Assembly (NCBI GenBank): GCA_958496175.1
Contig: OY292277.1
Coordinates: 45,581,050-45,645,049 of the forward strand
DNA from: Sisyra terminalis
Taxonomy: Eukaryota; Arthropoda; Insecta; Neuroptera; Sisyridae
Length of the DNA stretch: 64,000 bases
Direction of reading: 5' to 3'
How positions within the stretch are numbered: the first letter of the stretch is position 1; each line of letters opens with the position of its first letter. Positions 11,036 to 23,089 of the stretch are shown here, piece by piece. The position numbers and the translations under genes are program-made. The notes below the pieces were generated by a model. It worked only from the letters and a program-made list of their open reading frames with translations, made no database searches and had not been told where the DNA came from.

Positions 11036-11980
11036 AATATGGAAATTTATTTGATCTTAAAATAAAAACCATGGATAACAACGTGAATAATAATAAGTAA
11101 TATTTATTAATCCTCAGTAATTCAGGAAGGATTGAAATCCGCTTTTTAAAAATTAATATTAAGTATTAATATTTTATAGCGTTATGTTTGAAAATTGTTT
11201 TGAAAATGGTTTGGTAGACAATTGCGTCCCACAAAAAATGAATCTCTTATCAACCTTCAAATAAAAGGCCTTTCCAAATAATGAATTTATCCAACCGTTT
11301 TATCGAAATGGCATTGAAACCGCTAAGAAAACTCATCTAAATAGTCAATTTAAAAGTCAACTAACGTTTGTTTGATAAGTTTCCTGACAGTTCCGATCGT
11401 GTTGGAAAAACGGTTTTGAAAATTTTATGAAATTAGATACTATATAGAGCTGAAGGGTGGAAAAGTTAGCTTACTTATTTATATGTGGAGTATTATTAGA
11501 TCGGGTTAAGAAATTAATAAAAAAACTTAATTACTAACTAAATAAATAAAAAAAATTAAACTTTTTACAAAACCCTCTTATTTAAATTTCTGTTGATATG
11601 TCTATTTAATATTAGACGTCAAATTTTGAGGTCATCAATGCGATATGCAAAAGAAGTCGCAGAATTAGCTGATGTAAAATAAAAATGAACTAAAAATAAA
11701 TCAGGAAATTTTAGTTGGAGTCGAAAAGTTGAACTTTACAGCTTTAGTGATTTTTTTTCCTAAGTTGATGCTGGAGATCTGATTCCGGAATCAATGCTTG
11801 ACTTTAAATCCAACTCCGGCTCCAGCTCTGGTCAAAATTGTTATATCTAATGAATTTATTTTTATAATTATAAACCACTACCTCCAAACTCCAATTTAAA
11901 TGCAATTTTATAGCATTGAAACTTAGCCAATTGTATTGGATCCCAAAAAAGTATTTTTTTACTTTGTCAGGTGTAAAGTT
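11036..11980. other. AT-rich spacer with a GC-richer patch near 11.8 kb
   Basis: No gene recognised. The stretch around 11770-11840 has alternating CCAACTCCGGCTCCAGCTC-type words common in decayed insect transposons, but no ends could be placed. Confidence 0.3.
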
Positions 11981-11984
11981 TTAA

Positions 11985-12260
11985 CCCTTAGTTAGGTGCA
12001 TTAAGAAAGTCACACAATTAGTCGCATGGGGTCTATAGTGACCCCAAAAAAATAATCAAAAAGTAGTGTTAAAATTAAATAAAATATACTTTGTATTATC
12101 AAAAATACTAACATTATTTTTTATAATTGACTTTTGGAAACAAAAACATAACTTGTATTTAAAATAATTACAAAAATAACAAAACTTCTAATCTTCTAAT
12201 CATAAACTTAATTTATTTTTACGTATGAAATTGTCTTGACCCCATGCGCCTATTTAAGGG
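11985..12260. mobile_element. Short piggyBac-like non-autonomous element
   Basis: TTAA at 11981-11984 and 12261-12264 flanks a 276-bp element. Left end CCCTTAGTTAGGTGCAT; the complement of the right end starts CCCTTAAATAGGCGCATGGG. The subterminal GCATGGGGTC word appears near both ends. TTAA duplication plus CCCTT-type ends is the signature of piggyBac-like elements. It is non-coding and would need a transposase supplied elsewhere. Confidence 0.75.
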
Positions 12261-12264
12261 TTAA

Positions 12265-12894
12265 ATGCCTTATTAGTAAAAATCAATTGATTACCAAGGA
12301 GAGAATCAAAAAATTACATTTTGAACATCACTTAAACTTTCAATTTTTAATCGCCTAGTAAATGTGGTAACGATTGAAATAAATAGAAATCCGATTAAAT
12401 AACTTTGGACAATTATAGTGGGTACGGCAATATCACCCCATCCCTCAATTAATTGTTTTTTTTCTAGGGCTTTTCTTCTGCATAGGGGTTTTTAAATACC
12501 GTGTTGCAGAATAGAATTTTATCTTTTATGAGTTTTTGAACACTTTTGGCTATTTGGCCAATCGATTAAGATTGATTAGGATTATTTGACAGCTCTTTGA
12601 CTTTCTGGTAAAAATTTGGCACCAGTTCCCTCCTTAACTTTTTAATATTTAAATTTTTTGTCCTATTTCGTTGGTATTAATTGCAAAAATGAAAATGATC
12701 GAATTTGAACATAAAAAAGCTCATTTGACATTAAATGAACATCAAATACACGTAGATAAACATTTAAGATATTTTGAGTAACAACTTTACGTTGCTATCC
12801 TGTGAAACTTGAAGAACATTCAATACTAAATTTATATTCCTTTAGGTTTTTGGTCCAACCATTTCAATATAGATTTCGGAATAAAAAATATTTT
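12265..12894. other. AT-rich spacer
   Basis: No gene or structured element seen. Confidence 0.35.
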
Positions 12895-13035
12895 ATAATT
12901 TTTATTAAGTTAAATTACTCTAATCATAAGATGTCGTTAGTATAACTTTGAAATAACTTATAAGCAGATAAATGTCAATTGAATGACTATAGGTTTGAAA
13001 ACGACATTCTTTTCCGGTACACCTAATATGAGGAA
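12895..13035 (+). repeat. Dispersed repeat, copy 2
   Basis: Second copy of the repeat at 420-565, same orientation. Shared words include ATTACTCTAATCATAAGATG and CTTTGAAATAACTTATAAGC. Confidence 0.6.
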
Positions 13036-13347
13036 TTCCTTTTTTTTTTCTTTTGACTTTTATTATTAGATATCATTTCATACCCTCTAGCGTTCTTTAA
13101 ATTGTTGACATTTATTTTTACGTAACAAAATAGAGTAGTGGAAACAGTTTTGTCGCTGAAAATGTAATGTAGTTTTCATTTGAAAATTTCAATTATGTGA
13201 CATATCCGATTCGAGATAAAAATACGGCTGCTTGTTGCCAGAGTAGCTTGTCACCGAAGACGATGTAAAAGCAGTGTTAAATTGTACGTTGCTTTTTATT
13301 TTCTATGTAGTAGGTATATATAATAAGTTACCTACACCTGCAATTCT

Positions 13348-13393
13348 GATTCCAACATATATACCGGCAATCTCCACATATATGTTGGAAATC
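13348..13393. other. Strong hairpin
   Basis: TTCCAACATATAT pairs with ATATATGTTGGAA across a 15-nt loop, a perfect 13-bp stem extended by two more pairs after a bulge. It is shorter than a typical insect microRNA precursor, so a regulatory or structural palindrome is as likely. Confidence 0.5.
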
Positions 13394-14064
13394 TCAATTG
13401 AAGACTGAACACGTTAGCCCGCACTTTATTCACCCAGCATGCAAGGTATCCGATATGTATGCGTCTGAAGTGTGGGAGTACCTCTCGTACATTTAAGCGA
13501 ATCGAAAAGTTAACGACAGTTTGCTCACTCCATGAAATTATGTTGATATTTATACGATAATAAGAGAGTGAGTCGTAAAACGGAATTGCACTTTCCGAGC
13601 AAGCTTTCACGAGCTTTTCTCTCTGCAAATTTTTCCTGTCGAAAACTTTGTCGCTTTATGCACTCTAATTGTACACAAATCGGTGCCGTAAGAAAAATAC
13701 CACTTTGCACTTTGATAACAATTTAAAGTGTACGTATCGGTTACCATTTACATTTGCTTTCGAATGTTTTTTTTTTCTTTACGTAAAAGAGAAGAAATAT
13801 CAATTTGTAATCCTAGGAAGTTTTCTCTTATAATTTTGCTATTCGACTCGGAATATATGTTGCATGGATGAACTTTTAAGGGTTGATGTGTTTCAAAGAT
13901 CTGTTCTAGAACGGGGAGGAAAAACAGTCGAGTAAAAGTTCTCACCCCTCTTTCTGGGAAAATATTTTGAGTGCGTTTTGAATCGAAAAATTTAAATGAA
14001 CAGTTTTATTTAGTGTTGGAAGTGTTATTTTTTTTTTCTTTAAGTTTTAAAGAGGGAAAATTAG

Positions 14065-14095
14065 GAAGAGACGTCTTTATCGGAGGCGTCTCTTC
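14065..14095. other. Short strong hairpin
   Basis: GAAGAGACG pairs with CGTCTCTTC, with two further pairs after one mismatch and a short loop. It lies in the GC-richer segment. No adjacent T-run marks it as a terminator. Confidence 0.45.
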
Positions 14096-14904
14096 ATCGT
14101 AGTTGTACGGCGAATTCATAGTCGTCACATCAAATATTTCGTTTTGGGTTTGAGTGAGAGAAAAGGGATGTGTACGTGTGGGGGCGTACTGGAATGAGGG
14201 CAACTGTTTCGGGAAAACATCGAGAAGGATGTGAGGGGGCGCGGGTGCGGGGTGATGCCAGGCGCCGCAGAGTCCAGACGTCTTGTCTATCGGTCCTCGG
14301 GATTGTGCGATTCAACCCTGTCTTTGCCACCTTCTCTTTCTTGCCAATCGAAAACGGCAATCCGGCATCTCACTCCATTTGGTTCATCTCGCACAAACAG
14401 AAAGATATTACGTATTTATAGGAAAATCTAACAACGTGCGAGAACTTTTCCTACATAAATTTTCACGACTCCCACACATACACATAGTGAACGGTAGGGT
14501 AGTGGATGTAGTAGTAAAATTCGTCGTGATCGTTGAGTCCCGAATTCGAGTCACCGTCGTCACATCGCCATCATCGTCTTCGCATTGGGAACCACCACCG
14601 TTCGCACCACCAGGTAGCCAAATATCGAAAGATTCGATATGCGCACTCCAAACGTAGAATCTTTGGCATTTTCACTTCCGAAAATTGTTGTTGTTTGGAG
14701 AAAATATGACCTTATTATTCCTAGTTTCTTGGACTTTTGTCGTACATATCTAAAAATAGAATTATCTATCGTTATTAGCTGGTTTCGTACCATCTAGTCA
14801 TATCTAACAAAATTTTCTATCGAAAACTATTTTTTTGCTTCCGTTTGTTAACTTTTTGTTGTAGTCAGAATTAGTTTCAAGTATAAGCCACGTTTTTTTT
14901 TTGA

Positions 14905-16280
14905 GTCATTTTTTTTAAATTTATTTATTTTACTTTCAGTATACATTCTATAGAGAATGCAAAGCATCTGTACATAGAACTGGAATATTACAACTGTAAT
15001 ATAATGCATAGTACAATTGAATATATTTAAATAAGAGCAACAAAATTAAAAGTTACAAAGTTAAAACAAAATTATCAATAGCGTAAATAAATACAATTTT
15101 AATTGAAAATTAAAAAATATGTCAGTGACCAGTCACTAAAGGTACCCATTATGCTTATTAATATTTTCCTCAATTGCTTTCACTTAAAATTAAGTGTCTT
15201 AAGATGGTTGGGTAACTTATTAAAATATTTTATTGCAACAATATATGGATTCTTAGTGCTGATAGTTTTTTTAGTTTTTGGCAGCGTTAACAAATTAAAT
15301 CTAGTTTGTTTATACTTATTATATTGTTCTTTACACTCACTATAACAGTATGTTAAAGCATTGATGATAAATGATTCCCTGATACCAAGGGGTATATCAA
15401 CAATACTACGTGAAATGAAATAATTAATAAAGCGATTTTGGATAGTAGTCAATGGTCTGACACTATTTTCATATACCCCATCCCATGCAGTTATGCCATA
15501 ATTGATTATGTTTTCAAATAACCCATGATAAATAGTTTTTAATACCAAGGGACTTAAGGATTTGCTCAGTTTAAAGAATATGAATGAAAAGTACCTTATT
15601 TTTTTGTTAATTCATAAACATGTGAGTTCCATTTCATGTGCTCATCGAAAATTAGTCCCAGATACTTACAATTATCTACTCTTTTAAGTTAAAAATTATA
15701 TATTTTAAGGTGGAAAATATCAGGAATGCTTTCAATGTAACTACCAAATGTAATATACGTAGACTTTTCTATGTTGAGAGACAACTGATTTTCGTATAAC
15801 CAATAGTCAATTTTGATTAACCATCGAGTTAAAATAAGGTTGAGTTCAGCCCAAATACTGCCCGAGCAGCGTATATTTGTATCATCCGCATATGAAACTA
15901 GAGCCCCTTCAGGTAGACAATTAAAAATATCATCGATATACAAAATGAAGAGAAGTGGGCCCAGAATTGTTCCTGGAGGAACACCTAATTTAACAGTATT
16001 AGTCTTACTAATACTATTATTGGTGATAACCCGTTGTTCTCTATTAGTTAAATAGTTCTCGAGTAGTTTATGAGAGATACCTCTAATACCACGTCTCCAA
16101 AGTTTATTCAGCGAGATTTTGAGATTCACGGTGTCGAAAGCCATTGCTAGGTCTAGAAAAACTAATACTGTAGGTATATTTTTATCAATATTATCATATA
16201 TATATTTTGAAGTAGTTGCAAGAGCTTTGCTAGTGCCTCTGTTTTTAACGAAACTAAATTGAAGATCAGAAATTCATTTA
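14905..16280 (-). pseudogene. 5'-truncated LINE, CR1/L2-like reverse transcriptase remnant
   Basis: Reading down the minus strand from 16280: QFSFVKNRGTSKAL, the first catalytic motif VFLDLAMAFDTV, GVPPGTILGPLLFILYI, catalytic YADDT, then after a stop the thumb motif YLGLIFDEHMKWNSHV, and after a frameshift the C-terminal tail (15180-15548). The open pieces are 15689-16144 and 15180-15548. The 3' untranslated part at 14905-15170 ends in AATAAATAAATTT-like sequence on the minus strand. PPG replaces the usual PQG. It has no endonuclease domain and is dead. Motif style suggests the CR1/L2 side of the LINE tree rather than Jockey, but the clade is uncertain. Confidence 0.85.
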
Positions 16281-16334
16281 TTTTTATCACATTTAATTTA
16301 ATATATTTATTACTTTTAGTCCCTAGTAAATTTT

Positions 16335-17725
16335 TCTTCAAAAGGATCTAGCCGATTAAGCATTTGGAAACTGCACTCGTATCTAATGAAGGGATCTTAC
16401 CTTGATTTCATTGTTTTTCATCTAAGATAGCCAAACACTTAATCTCACACCCCTAGCCTTTATAGCCCTTATAGTAAGGCAATAATGGGGGTGACAACCC
16501 TTAACGTAACTATGTTTTTCTCAGTACTAATTGAAGATATCTTCATGAAACTGAAACTAAACATGACTATTAATAAATTGATTTTAATTCATTTTTTGGA
16601 AAATTTTTAAACTATATGAAACTGTAAAAAACGAGTAGTTTAGTTTTTGGGGGTGGTTTTTACACCAACCCCGAAAATTACACCTTCCAAAAAATATATT
16701 TAAAATCTTAATTAGTTAGCTATCATATGTTAAAGTTACAAAGTGGTCGAATTGGTGGAACTTAGTTTAAAATAATAAAAATTAATTAAGGATACGTGGA
16801 TGCATACCAATTTTTTCTAAATCTTATATTAACACCTAAGTACTCTTTCTATATCTATTATCATAAATACGTTCTTAAAACTTTTAACTGTTGAAAAAAT
16901 ATGTATGTCAACAAATAAACTATGAAATATTACCATAAATAATATGCAATTTAATGGCATTCAACTTCACGAATTTTATTTGAAGATACAAATGCATTAC
17001 GAATTGTAACTAAAGTATGTTGGGCTGTTAAAGCTTTACTTCCCTATTGGTATAAAATACCATTTATTACATAATGTTCTGGATAACTAACTTCTACCTA
17101 TGGTAAAATCATTAGGCAAAATAGCTGAATTTTTAAATAACACTTTTGGTAGAAGATTGAACTCTGATTTTGAACTTTTCGATAGTATTAATGCCTTTAT
17201 AAAGAAGCGTGAAAATCAGCAGAATACAATACAAGAATTGTTTAAAAATGAGAACTTGAATCAGCATAAATTACTTTTTACGAAATTATCTTCAACTAGT
17301 GAAATGGATTTTCCAGAACTGAGGTAAACTGACCTTAAATTGTTATTTACTGGCACTTATCAATTATCAAAAGAAGATTGTTATCTTGCTAAAATATTAA
17401 TTAACAACGAATTAACCCTTGAATTTTTAAGATATCGCAAAAATATTATGGAAGTAGGTGTACGATCAAGGAATATTAAAAGCATAACATAATTGCTTTA
17501 CTAAACTGAAACTTTTATGAATAAATTCGAAGATTTGCATGTGATTGGATAAATGGGAATAAGACAGTAGATTATTGCACTTATGTAGCGACTGTTATTT
17601 AATACTTAACACATACTCATTATAAATAAAAATTTACAAAAACCCCTGAAATATTGACTTCCATAATTGATGCGATTGATATAATTACTACTGTTAAAGG
17701 AAATATTGACGTTGGTTAAATGTAC
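16335..17725 (+). mobile_element. Long-TIR DNA transposon family D, copy 1 (right end missing)
   Basis: This aligns with 41025-43140. It contains the left terminal inverted repeat (16335-16800, with GGGTGACAACCCTTAACGTAA) and the interior with remnants of a DDE transposase and SWIM zinc finger, but stops near 17725 before the right terminal repeat. Compared with copy 2 it lacks the inverted duplication around 42.0-42.4 kb, so its interior is closer to the original order. Confidence 0.7.
16960..17625 (+). pseudogene. DDE transposase C-terminus with SWIM zinc finger, decayed
   Basis: Three frames carry one degenerate protein. At about 16985-17050 EDTNALRIVTKVCWAV resembles the 'D.N.SR.VTK.RW.VE' block near the end of DDE_Tnp_4-type transposases. 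The open frame 17100-17327 (GKIAEFLNNTF ... FPEL) continues, after a stop, as DLKLLFTGTYQLSKEDCYLA, matching the 'DL.....G.YQL..A..Y' block that precedes SWIM fingers in this protein group. At about 17560-17620 RTVDYCTYVATVI then YL matches the second half of a SWIM finger, with one Cys kept and the usual His replaced by Tyr. SWIM fingers bind DNA or protein. This is a recognition from family wording and needs a profile search. Confidence 0.55.
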
Positions 17726-18541
17726 ACGTACGTGGTAACATTACATCTTCGTTCCTTATATAAAGGACTTGGGTTCAATTTCCACATATTTCTGTTTTTT
17801 TTTTTTTTTAAAGTGTAGTTTATAAAACCCAATAGGATGCTTAAGAAAAAAATAGTAAAGAAAATACTTATATAAAGACGGCTTTAAGTAAAAATATTTT
17901 TAGAATGGATGTATTATTGACTTGATAACCACTTATACAGAGTCCCAGGTAATTCATGTCCCCTTATAGCTTATTGTTTTATAGTAAAAAGTATATTAAG
18001 TGTATTTAATTATATAATAAAAGCTTGGAGGCCAAAATAATAACGAGAGATTGGCAGGAATAAAAATGTAGTTTAGGAATTTGAAACCGGTTTCAGGTAT
18101 TTATTATTTATTATTTGTTGTCAATTATACTTATATTTACAACTGTTTTCGAATCCATAAATAATACTTACCTTTGAATCGATTTTTTTCTCACATTTTG
18201 GTCTTTAAGCTTTTACTATATTATTTTAAATTTCCAGTTAAGAGCAGTTAAAATTCCTTGCAATTTCACACCACCTTGGAATTTAACCAGTTTCGGTCAA
18301 AATATTGATCATTATGAAACAAAGGTTCATTAAATTTAACGTAAATATTTATCTACCTGAATTATATCGTACCATTGAAGAACAAGTTTATCAATTTTGA
18401 TAGTATTTTGTTTTCAGGTACAAATTTTTCGGCAAAAGAAGAAGTCTAGTCTAAATAGTTGTACCAATATTTTATTCTGATTTTACTTTTGGTTCTAATT
18501 TAAGGACAGCTTTATTGATTTAAATGAAACTTTGTAATTAA
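17726..18541. other. AT-rich spacer with a tRNA-like word
   Basis: A B-box-like GGGTTCAATTTCC at about 17768 is followed by a run of T, as in a pol III terminator, but no A box or cloverleaf can be built. Nothing else recognised. Confidence 0.3.
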
Positions 18542-18711
18542 GATAGTCGACTTGAAGGATGTAAATTCATATACTAATTATTAATTTTGTGACGTTACGG
18601 TCCTTTATTTGATCTTCTGCAGGCAGAAGCCTGATGAAGGTCAAATAAAGGACCAAAACGTCGCAAAATTAATAATTAGTATATGGATTTACATCCTTCA
18701 AGTCCACTATC
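18542..18711. mobile_element. Penelope-like palindrome, family F, copy 1
   Basis: A near-perfect 170-bp palindrome: the first half runs from GATAGTCGACTTGAAGGATG and the second ends CATCCTTCAAGTCCACTATC, meeting near CTGCAGGCAG. The right half has a hammerhead-like core. The same arms occur at 49.1-49.4 kb around a longer spacer. The symmetry suggests two head-to-head LTR-like units. Confidence 0.6.
18626..18665 (+). ncRNA. Hammerhead ribozyme-like motif (family F copy 1)
   Basis: Plus strand: stem I AGC, CUGAUGA, extra A, stem II GGUC with GACC, then AAA in place of GAA, palindrome ACGU, C, GC. G12 is mutated to A, so this copy should not cleave. The copy at 49.3 kb is intact. Confidence 0.5.
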
Positions 18712-20073
18712 CTACGAAGAATAAATAATATTATGTTAATTATGGACACAGCCAATTTATCGATTTGTAATTAAGTTCAATTAACTTTTCTTCGGAAAAA
18801 AGGGTACCTATTTTGTATTAACGTTTAATTATTAGTAATAAAAGCAGTATTCAGAAGAAAGCCGATTAAAATAAATAAATGGATACCCATTAATTAGATA
18901 TTAATTATAAAATAAATCTACTACAATTTGAACGAAAATTTTATATAAATGGATTCAATGTGATCAACGACTAATGATATAAATCTTATATCACAAAGTG
19001 TATATCACTTTTTGAAACAAAGTTACTGACAAAAAACTTTTTAAGCTTTAAAATTTGGGGTAAAATTATTTAGTAATGGATCCATGTAAAAAATAAGGAT
19101 TAAAAATAATCGTCGGCAAATATGTGCTTATCCTTCTATGACCTTTGAAATTAACTAATCACTCTGTTATTTTAACACTTGACGAATATTTGAGGTTATT
19201 CTTGGGGGATTATAAACGTTCAATTTTCATGAAAAGCAGACTTATGGGATTACTTGAACTGGAGACGTAAGTTTTTCTTTGTAATAACAAAAATAAGCTT
19301 TCGTTTTTGGTCGTTTACGATTGCAACATTCGAGCCGACATAAAAGGTGTCGAAAAGTTTACGTTTGAAATTAAAGCTTCAGAGTGTAAAGGGATGAATT
19401 TTTCAGGCGAAAATTTTCATTTGAAAATTAAGATGTACTTCTTCTGTTTTACTTTGTATTTGTTTGATCAATTTTAAGTAAAAGCTTTCGTTTTTGTTTA
19501 GTTTGGGTAAAATCTTAAAAAATGACAATTCGGGGGAAAATTTTTATAAAGACAATTATCTTGGTCCTTAAATTTAAGAAATTTTTATGTTAGGGTTTTA
19601 TGAAATTTGGGTAATTATGGTTGTACTAAATCTCATGATTCCATGATAGTATTTGTAAATAGTGGGTAGTGAAAAGTTTGTAAGCTATTTCAGTTATTGA
19701 AAATATTTAAACTAGCCGAAAAATAGGGATGAAATAGTTCTGAATATGATCTACGAAAATCTATGCATTTTTTGTCATTCTTTAAGGGAGGTTTACGTGG
19801 CATTTAAATAAGTCTCCAAATTTATCTTCATCAAAGGAAAGTAAACTGTAGCGAAGTCGTACTCCTTTGTGATCATAAGGACTAAATATTCATATAATTA
19901 AGACTGAGGTTCGTCCTATTTCATTTTATTTATTTAATCGTTTAATTATTTTAAAGGGTGTAGGTGGAAACGAATATGAATTCAACCCTTAGATCCTTAA
20001 AAATTTGAGCTTTCAAATATACAGATTGACGTCACAATTACAAAACGTGTTTTTATTTGGCTTTAAACTTTTG
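18712..20073. other. AT-rich spacer
   Basis: No gene, RNA or bounded repeat recognised. Confidence 0.35.
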
Positions 20074-20075
20074 TA

Positions 20076-21012
20076 GGGGAGACCGGGTACAAAAGTAACA
20101 ATTTGTACTGTCACCTTGATTTCTGGCTGGATGTTATTATTGCAATTAAATGAATATAACCACATATAAATTTAGTTTATGTTATTCACAATAATAGCTT
20201 GATTTATTAAATTATGGTGTGTCTTATATGAATAACATAGAGTTAAAAAAATTGTCAGTTGTTATTTTTGACCACGTACTACGTAGCCGGGTCGAAAGTA
20301 ACACGTTGTGGGTCGAAAGTAACAAGACTGCTAAGGGTTGCTAATGAAAATATAGTATAAGTTAAATAAACAAATTACTTATTTAAAGACTTTATATTAA
20401 TGATATAAACCAAATTTAGCATTTTAAATACTCAAAAAATATATATTTTAAGGAAATGAATCAATAGAATGCCGCGACAACTCATAAGAACAACTGCATG
20501 AAGAACTACTGACACGGAAATGTATCGAAAACCATTCTATTGAAGTAGATATCCATAAAAATATGATGTTAATAATAAAATAATTTCGAGGACAAAAGTA
20601 ACATATTAGTTTTGTACCCTAGGGGGCTATGTTACTTTTGTATCCATTCTTATTTTTAATAAAGCGTGAAATTTAACTTTAAAACGGAACGTGCTAGACA
20701 AAAATTAATTTCAACAATGTACAATTTATCTAATGAAGAATAGATATGCAAACATTCGGATTGCTATGATCCCATTACGACTATGTAAACAATAAATAAG
20801 AAAACGTCGAAAAACTTACTTTTGGCTCGTTAAAACACATAACGTCCTATTATATAACCTAACAACGCACTGCGCACGCGTCGACTTAATGCGATTGAGG
20901 GGGTTGCTCTAGGCTATCAACTGATAGCTGCAAAACAATGTTCGCCCATTAAATAACCCTAGAAAGCATGTGTTACTTTCGGCCCGCCGTTACTTTTGTA
21001 CCCAGTCTCCCC
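20076..21012. mobile_element. Non-autonomous DNA transposon family E, full copy
   Basis: The left end GGGGAGACCGGGTACAAAAG and the complement of the right end GGGGAGACTGGGTACAAAAG match with one difference over about 24 bp. TA flanks both ends (20074-20075 and 21013-21014), suggesting a TA target. Inside, the word (AC)AAAAGTAACA or its variant CGAAAGTAACA occurs seven times, direct near the left and complementary near the right, as expected for transposase-binding subterminal repeats. No transposase frame remains. I cannot assign the superfamily safely; a TA target fits Tc1/mariner among others. The sequence after the right end matches family C, so it may have landed in a PLE copy. Confidence 0.75.
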
Positions 21013-21445
21013 TACTCAATTATAAAACATCAATAATTGTTAACAGATTATATATAGTTAGAAAGCCGAAAAAGAACAAATTTTCCAGAATTATTTCGGA
21101 GAAAACTTTTAAATTTATTGATCTTAAAATTGTACACATATTATGATATCTTCTAACTGTATTTTAAGACTTAGTATTAGTAAAAATATTTATTTGGAAA
21201 GGACCTACAGCTGATCTCCGGTAGTTCGTTTCAAAAAAGACGTTGTGTGGTGACCACTATATCTCTTAACTGGATCCTCTAAAATTAAAAAAATCAAACA
21301 GATTTCGTAAGAGTATTGTTAAATCTAGTAATAAATCGAAGGAATAAGAAAAATATTTTTTTTTGACAAAATGGCGGTTTCTCAAAAAAAAGTTCGATTT
21401 TTGACTAAAATTTCGGCCTTAAATTGTTTATAAAAAAAATTAAAT

Positions 21446-21731
21446 TTATCGGTGAAGAATGAATATGCAAACATTCGGATTGCTATGATCCTTTTACGAC
21501 TATGTAAACAATAAATAAGAAAACTTCGAAAAACTTACTTTTGGCTTGTTAAAAAAAATTGCGTCGTATTATATAACCTAACAACGCACTGCGCACGCGT
21601 CGTTTTAATACGATTGAGGGGGGTGCTCTAGGTTATCACCTGATGGTAGCAAAACAATGTTCGCCCATTAAATAACCCTAGAAAGCTTCTGTTACTTTCA
21701 ACCCGCCGTTACTTTTGTACCCAGTCTCCCC
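21446..21731. mobile_element. DNA transposon family E, 5'-truncated second copy
   Basis: The last 286 bp of the family E element repeat here, including GCAAACATTCGGATTGCTAT, AACGCACTGCGCACGCGTCG and the terminal CCCAGTCTCCCC followed by TA. The left part is absent. The orientation is the same as the full copy, 0.4 kb away. Confidence 0.75.
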
Positions 21732-21733
21732 TA

Positions 21734-22647
21734 CCCCAAATTCGTTTTTGTCTTTAGTTGTGTTTACAAAATTATTTTATTCAGTGGAAAAATCGGATTT
21801 GAATATAATGAAATTGGTCGAGACATCCCAAATGCCTGAAACCAATTGAACATTTATCGATTTGGTGTAGTACTTGTCTAGTACGATTCGAATGGATATG
21901 GCTCGAAATTGGCGAATCATCCACCCAATATCATAACAATCAACTTGAATCGTTCGCACCAATTGCGATATTTTCGATCGAAAAGTACCACCAAGTTCAA
22001 ACAATGCTCACCAAACCACAAAACATCAAAACTAATTGAATCAATCGCACGCTAAATTGATTTTGCAATTGTACAATTGACATTTGTCGCATTCTTACGT
22101 TTATAGTTGTGTTTACTTCACTTTCAAATTAAACCTTTTGATTTTTTTCTGATGCAATAAACTAAAACAAGTAAAGTTCACCTTCTTCATTTTTCATACA
22201 ATAAATAGCACCAATTTTTTTAACTGGCAATTGTTTAAAAAAGCTCAAAAATTACAACGTGGAAAGTGTGGGATCCACTGGAGGTGCATTTGATTTGTGT
22301 AAATTTTATGCTAATTGTCTTTTATCAAAGAGCTTTTAAAATGTCACGTGAATTCATTGGTTTTATGCAAAATAAACCAATGCATTTAAAACGAGAGTTT
22401 GATCAATATTAATTAAGGATTGACACTTTTAAATCGGTTCGATGGCAGACGTTATGGCTATGTGGGGATGTGAAGTTAGGGATATGAAATCGATACTGAA
22501 AGCTAATTGTGATAGTTTTAGTTGTTTAAATATTAAACTGAGATGTTTCTAAAAGCTTATTCCTTGTTTCAAACTATAGAAAGTCTTAGGTAAATAATTT
22601 CAATTAGTATAAGAAACTTGTTTTATTTATTTTCCGTTTATGCTTTA
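21734..22647. other. Spacer, mixed composition
   Basis: A 75-codon minus-strand frame at 21777-22004 lies in a slightly GC-richer patch but shows no domain. No transposon ends were found. Confidence 0.3.
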
Positions 22648-23089
22648 TCTATACTAATACATAAAATTCTTACGTCTGTCTGTACATTTCGATTTTTAAC
22701 CCAATTTTAGGGTAAATGTTTGTTTCAAGAGGCTCTTATTCCAAATTTATCATTTTTAAAATTTTTGTCTGTCTGTCTGTGTGTGTGTCCCGATTTAACT
22801 AAAGAACGGAACAACCGAATTTAATGAAATTTGGTATTAAGATACAACACAATTTCCCACAGACTATAGGCTACTTATCATTTCAAAAAAATAATAAGGG
22901 AAGGTATTCCCTAGGGATGAAAACAGAAATTTTTACACTAGACAGGTGAGTTATATATCATTGGAAAGATAATTTAAAGTAAAAAAATTATCTGTAAAAA
23001 TATTTTTAGTTAAATTGATAAAAACTACAGTAAATTCAATTTAAATTTTAAAAAATTGACTCTTTGAAATATAAACCTTTATATATATA

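Larger units (their letters stand above)
13200..14820. other. GC-richer, TE-free segment of unknown role
   Basis: Base composition shifts clearly from the flanks: mixed sequence, few poly-A/T runs, and a GC-rich peak near 14225-14290. I see no transposon ends. Several overlapping frames of 60-124 codons on both strands have no recognisable domains, and none is clearly favoured. Two clean hairpins lie at 13348-13393 and 14065-14095. This could be an upstream exon and promoter, a non-coding RNA gene or a conserved enhancer region; I cannot choose between them from sequence alone. Confidence 0.4.

Noticed and set aside
14170..14657. Four overlapping frames up to 124 codons
   Set aside because: All arise from reduced stop frequency in GC-richer DNA; none has family motifs or a favoured strand.
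17735..17790. tRNA-like B box followed by T run
   Set aside because: No matching A box, acceptor or anticodon stem could be folded.
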